Shown here in pieces: positions 61,701-64,000 of a stretch of 64,000 bases of DNA. The position numbers and the translations under genes are program-made. Each line of letters opens with the position of its first letter. Position 1 is the stretch's first letter. Source of the DNA: Alphaproteobacteria bacterium (GTDB lineage Bacteria > Pseudomonadota > Alphaproteobacteria > Sphingomonadales > Sphingomonadaceae); NCBI GenBank assembly GCA_030431875.1, contig JAUIIG010000004.1, forward strand, positions 1 through 64,000, written 5' to 3'. The notes beneath the pieces were generated by a model. It ran no database searches, was not told the origin of the DNA, and was given only the letters and a program-made list of their open reading frames with translations.

Positions 61701-64000
61701 GCCAGCGGCTTCCAGTCGAGCGCCTACGGCCAGTCGGCCAACGCAGCCGGCGCACAGTCGGTCGCCAACGGCTTTGGCTCGCAGGCTACGGCAGACGGCA
61801 GCGTTGCCATCGGTAACGCAGCCAACGGTGCAGGCGTAGATTCCTTCGCAGGCGGCACCAACGCCAATGCGGCGGAAGAAGGCACTGTAGCCATCGGCCG
61901 CAACTCCAACGCACTGTCGACCGGTGCAGTCGCCATCGGTGACGGTGCCACGGCTGACGGCTCGACCGCAGTGGGTGCCGGCGCAACGGCCGTCGGTGCC
62001 GACACGGCAGCCTACGGTGCCAATGCACAGGCAGTTGCTACCCATGCGACTGCCCTGGGTGAGAACTCGCTCGCCAATGGCGTTGGTTCGACCGCAGTCG
62101 GCCAGCTGGCATCGGCCACGGCAAGTGCTGCATCGGCACTTGGTGAAGCTTCGGTCGCAAGTGCTGGCGGCTCGACGGCCGTCGGCTCGGTCGCGACCGC
62201 AACCGGCAATGCCTCGACGGCGGTTGGTCGCCTGTCGGTCGCTTCCGGCGGCCTCGCCAGTGCACTGGGCGCCGAAGCGGTAGCCAGCGGAGACCGCAGC
62301 GTCGCTGTCGGTAACCAGGCCGTATCCAGCGGTACGCAGAGCACCACCACCGGTGTGTTCTCGCTCGCTTCCGGTACGGGCTCGACCGCCAACGGTTACC
62401 AGGCCAGTGCAACGGGCACCGACTCGGTGGCCGTGGGTATCGACTCGGTAGCCAGCGACGAAGATGCAGTGGCCATTGGCCAGACGGCAATCGCCAGCGG
62501 CTTCCACTCCACTTCGGTAGGTGCGGAATCGCAGGCAACCGGTGCTGGTGACACGGCCCTGGGCTGGCAGGCTTCGGCCACGGGTGGTCAGGCGACCGCT
62601 ACGGGTCGCCAGGCTTCGGCCAGCGGCTTCCAGTCGAGCGCCTATGGCCAGTCGGCCAACGCCTCTGGCGCCCAGTCGACCGCTTCCGGCTTCGGCGCGG
62701 CGGCTTCGGGCATCAGCGCGACGGCAACGGGTACCGGGGCCAACGCCTCGGCTGACCGTGCCACGGCGAGCGGCAGCAATGCCTCGGCATCGGGTGTGGC
62801 CAGCGCCGCATACGGTAACGAAGCCAACGCCTCGGGCACTGACAGCGTCGCTGTCGGCCAGCAGTCGGTAGCTTCGGCAACCGATGCCACGTCGGTGGGT
62901 GCACGCGCCAATGCCACTGGCGAAAATGCCACGGCACTGGGTACCGACACTGATGCAACCGGGCTCGACTCGGTCGCCATCGGCAACGGCGCACAGGCAA
63001 CCGACGAAGACGCAGTGGCCCTGGGCCAGACGGCGATCGCCAGCGGCTTCCACTCCACCTCGGTGGGTGCGGAATCGCAGGCCACCGGCGCTGGTGACAC
63101 GGCCCTGGGTTGGCAGGCTGCAGCCACGGGTGGTCAGTCGACCGCCACGGGTCGCCAGTCGTCGGCTTCGGGCCTCCAGTCGAGCGCCTACGGCCAGAGC
63201 AGCTTTGCCAGCGGCGACGGCTCGGTTGCTGTCGGCTTCGCAGCCAACTCGACCGCGGGCGATGCCATCGCCATCGGTTCGGCCGCCAGCGCAACCGGCG
63301 GTGCCGGCATTGCCATGGGCCTGAACTCGGCAGCGACCGGTGCGACCAGCGTTTCCATCGGTGCCGCTTCGGCGGCTTCCGGCCTCGACGCAGTTGCCAT
63401 GGGTAACGGTGCTGTGGCCAGCGACGAAGACGCACTGGCTCTCGGCCAGGGTGCCCAGTCGACCGGCTTCCACTCGACCGCGGTCGGTGCGGAATCGGTT
63501 GCTTCGGCAGCCGGTGACACGGCCCTCGGCTGGCAGGCTTCGGCCACCGGCGGACAGGCCACGGCCACGGGTCGCCAGGCTTCGGCCAGCGGCTTCCAGT
63601 CGAGCGCCTACGGCCAGGGTTCCAGCGCTGCTGGTGCCCAGTCGCTGGCTGGTGGCTTCGGCTCCAGCGCAGCCGGCGGCCAGTCGATCGCTCTGGGTAA
63701 CGCTGCAGTAGCAAGCGCCGAAGACGCGGTTGCCATCGGTGACCTCGCCCAGGCCGGGTTCCACTCGACGGCAGTCGGTGGCGAAGCACTGGCCAACGGC
63801 ACGGGGGCCACGGCCTTCGGCTGGCAGGCCAATGCCTCGGGCAACCAGTCGACCGCTGTGGGTCGCCAGGCAGCTGCCTCGGCCCTGCAGTCGACCGCCA
63901 TCGGCCAGAGCGCCACGGCAGCCTTCGACGGTTCGACCGCCATCGGCTTCGGTGCCACCAGCACCGCTGCCAACCAGGTCGCCCTTGGCGGCACGGGTAG
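58776..64000 (+). CDS. Giant YadA-like trimeric autotransporter adhesin, 3' end outside window
   Basis: The frame stays open from the ATG at 58776 (AGGAGG ten bases upstream) to the last base: 1,741 complete codons, with no stalk or membrane anchor yet reached. A long signal region ends in ASAGTAQAQ. The rest is almost entirely 14-residue head repeats of the form (A/S)xGxxSxAxG, as in YadA/Hep_Hag adhesins. A break near residues 360-410 (VVIGNAANTYALTG ... VTDDVFDDLIDDGT) separates two head regions. Cysteines occur only near the mature N terminus (DECIVERN, LACGDGA). From 61.5 kb on, five roughly 72-residue supermodules appear. Expected to form a trimeric surface fibre for attachment. Confidence 0.92.
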   Translation, partial: MPSSKTAPKSFGKMTTMALGASGLAIATVAMVGASAGTAQAQNSDECIVERNDGPVVVSGSATGPDSLACGDGAVANGANTTAIGADAQSTGGNSTAVGDGASATGANSTATGFGSEASGVTSTATGYLAQATGNGSVATGSVAIASGSASTATGRLTEATGARSTATGNSARANGNRATATGADAIASGVESTATGTDAIASGTGSVGMGFQSRAAGDGSVSIGQSSQAFQDGSTSVGNDTISNGLGATAIGNLAASTGDRSTAVGDNADATGDDASALGSDASANAAASIAIGLSSAATSTNSTAIGTDARTTGTNGIAIGTDTLVQGASSIAMGDGSRAVGDNAIALGVGVTADTNEVVIGNAANTYALTGLGTGGADETVRVGADGELSSVTDDVFDDLIDDGTGADSAEYGDNAVASGAGSTALGDNAAATGANSSATGFNSSASADGATANGAGASASGTNSLATGSGANAFAENAAALGAGSSADNNGTAVGTFAAAAQNGTATGSFSNAAVGAVANGFGANASGTDGVAIGQFAGATDTDTFAGGRNAQASADGAIAIGADSVANQGGAVAVGDNAQATNTQAVAIGQNAVASGSTAVGGGSAATGANSAAFGINATASGDDSTSLGENSDATGADSTAVGQNAQATADDASAFGDDATASGANSTAAGASAVAASVGDSAFGAGASATGGSATAIGISTSASGAGSTAVGVGSTATDTAASAFGFFSTASGVGSAAFGPVATATGFESVAVGGTSSSTADGAVAVGGQSTASGVQSIAVGQFSSASGLLATASGSGSSASGESSAAFGENSAASALGASALGAQSVASAEGSTAVGAVSTASGDASTAVGVNATASGESSVALGDDAAASAASSIAIGEQAAASGDNSFAAGANSAASGLDAVALGNGATASDEDALALGQGAQSTGFHSTSVGAESQATGAGDTAVGWQASATGGQSTATGRQASASGFQSSAYGQSANAAGAQSVANGFGSQATADGSVAIGNAANGAGVDSFAGGTNANAAEEGTVAIGRNSNALSTGAVAIGDGATADGSTAVGAGATAVGADTAAYGANAQAVATHATALGENSLANGVGSTAVGQLASATASAASALGEASVASAGGSTAVGSVATATGNASTAVGRLSVASGGLASALGAEAVASGDRSVAVGNQAVSSGTQSTTTGVFSLASGTGSTANGYQASATGTDSVAVGIDSVASDEDAVAIGQTAIASGFHSTSVGAESQATGAGDTALGWQASATGGQATATGRQASASGFQSSAYGQSANASGAQSTASGFGAAASGISATATGTGANASADRATASGSNASASGVASAAYGNEANASGTDSVAVGQQSVASATDATSVGARANATGENATALGTDTDATGLDSVAIGNGAQATDEDAVALGQTAIASGFHSTSVGAESQATGAGDTALGWQAAATGGQSTATGRQSSASGLQSSAYGQSSFASGDGSVAVGFAANSTAGDAIAIGSAASATGGAGIAMGLNSAATGATSVSIGAASAASGLDAVAMGNGAVASDEDALALGQGAQSTGFHSTAVGAESVASAAGDTALGWQASATGGQATATGRQASASGFQSSAYGQGSSAAGAQSLAGGFGSSAAGGQSIALGNAAVASAEDAVAIGDLAQAGFHSTAVGGEALANGTGATAFGWQANASGNQSTAVGRQAAASALQSTAIGQSATAAFDGSTAIGFGATSTAANQVALGGTG
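61539..63929 (+). repeat. Five FHST...GWQ supermodules inside the adhesin gene
   Basis: Copies of a roughly 216-base (72-codon) unit begin at 61539, 62457, 63003, 63423 and 63717. Each runs DEDA-x-A-x-G, GFHST-x-VGAES, GDTA-x-GWQA, ATGRQASASG, QSSAYGQ. The first four are very similar at DNA level and the fifth has drifted. These units contain the only tryptophans visible in the repeat region, one each, and nearly all of its histidines. Start-to-start distances are 918, 546, 420 and 294 bases; the last three are multiples of 42 (14 codons) and fall by 126 each time. Confidence 0.8.

Noticed and set aside
61068..63764. An 898-codon minus-strand open frame rich in Cys, Gly and Arg within the adhesin region
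   Set aside because: It is the reverse image of the 14-codon adhesin repeats; periodicity makes the antisense frame open. The plus strand has a ribosome site, a signal peptide and adhesin repeats.
58900..64000. A CRISPR-like or satellite array interpretation of the periodic sequence at the window end
   Set aside because: The period is 42 bases with codon-level degeneracy, no constant repeat and spacer alternation, and the plus frame stays open throughout, so the periodicity is that of protein repeats.

Overview
The window is a GC-rich (visually about 65% G+C), gene-dense stretch of a bacterial chromosome. Gene content points to an alphaproteobacterium of the order Sphingomonadales, most likely an Erythrobacter-like lineage. 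The indicators are a large TonB-dependent receptor paired with a LysR regulator, two DUF3604 lipoproteins, a LigW-type aromatic decarboxylase, a polyhydroxyalkanoate-system small protein, HflK/HflC followed by a Do-type protease, and a YadA-like adhesin. No rRNA operon, insertion sequence, prophage or CRISPR array is visible. The one RNA gene seen is tRNA-Lys(UUU). The placement is inferred from gene families, not from a marker-gene comparison.

Layout. 1-2.4 kb: a truncated membrane-anchored protein, a PHA-granule-type protein, a DUF2721 membrane protein and mannose-1-phosphate guanylyltransferase. 2.5-17.3 kb: an accessory locus with a TonB-like protein, a DUF3604 lipoprotein, a Tat-exported sulfatase, a 1.0 kaa TonB-dependent receptor, a divergent LysR regulator, a second DUF3604 lipoprotein, a fused 5-oxoprolinase/hydantoinase and a DUF2891 protein. 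It reads as an outer-membrane uptake and periplasmic processing system whose substrate cannot be read from sequence. 17.3-24.1 kb: a GGDEF-EAL protein and a compact cheA-cheW-cheY-cheB-cheR operon without a receptor gene. 24.2-29.1 kb: the valine-degradation operon mmsA-(hypothetical)-acd-ech-mmsB. 29.2-41.4 kb: tRNA-Lys, folK, N-carbamoylputrescine amidase, an NTF2-like lipoprotein, two tandem exported methyltransferase-like proteins, msrA, rsmB-like, a DUF1674 protein, YceI, a membrane protein, a lipoprotein, hemH, an orphan molybdopterin-dehydrogenase subunit and an Mrp ATPase. 41.5-49.7 kb: envelope quality control and repair (hflK, hflC, degP-like, PBP1A, msrB, a GST-fold protein, a small secreted protein). 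49.7-58.5 kb: an aromatic-acid catabolism cluster with two NTF2/SnoaL-like proteins, two MFS transporters, an aldehyde dehydrogenase, a LigW-like decarboxylase and a benzoylformate-decarboxylase-like enzyme. 58.8 kb to the end: the first 1,741 codons of a giant trimeric-autotransporter-type adhesin that runs off the window.

Most striking observations. (1) A non-coding repeat family occurs between genes at 33.6, 45.3-45.6 and 48.4-48.6 kb. Its ends are hairpins with an invariant CTCC (GGAG on the other strand) loop and stems of different sequence that keep perfect pairing. The two large copies are the same composite element in opposite orientation. (2) The LigW/BFD aromatic cluster has operator-like palindromes and a shared TTGGGAGAG leader motif. 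(3) The adhesin carries five copies of a roughly 72-residue FHST...GWQ module at shrinking spacing. (4) Two signal-peptide-bearing methyltransferase paralogues lie in tandem. (5) A sulfatase/TonB-receptor locus is bracketed by paralogous DUF3604 lipoproteins. The only gene-free stretch above 300 bases is 45255-45600, which holds a terminator and one repeat element.
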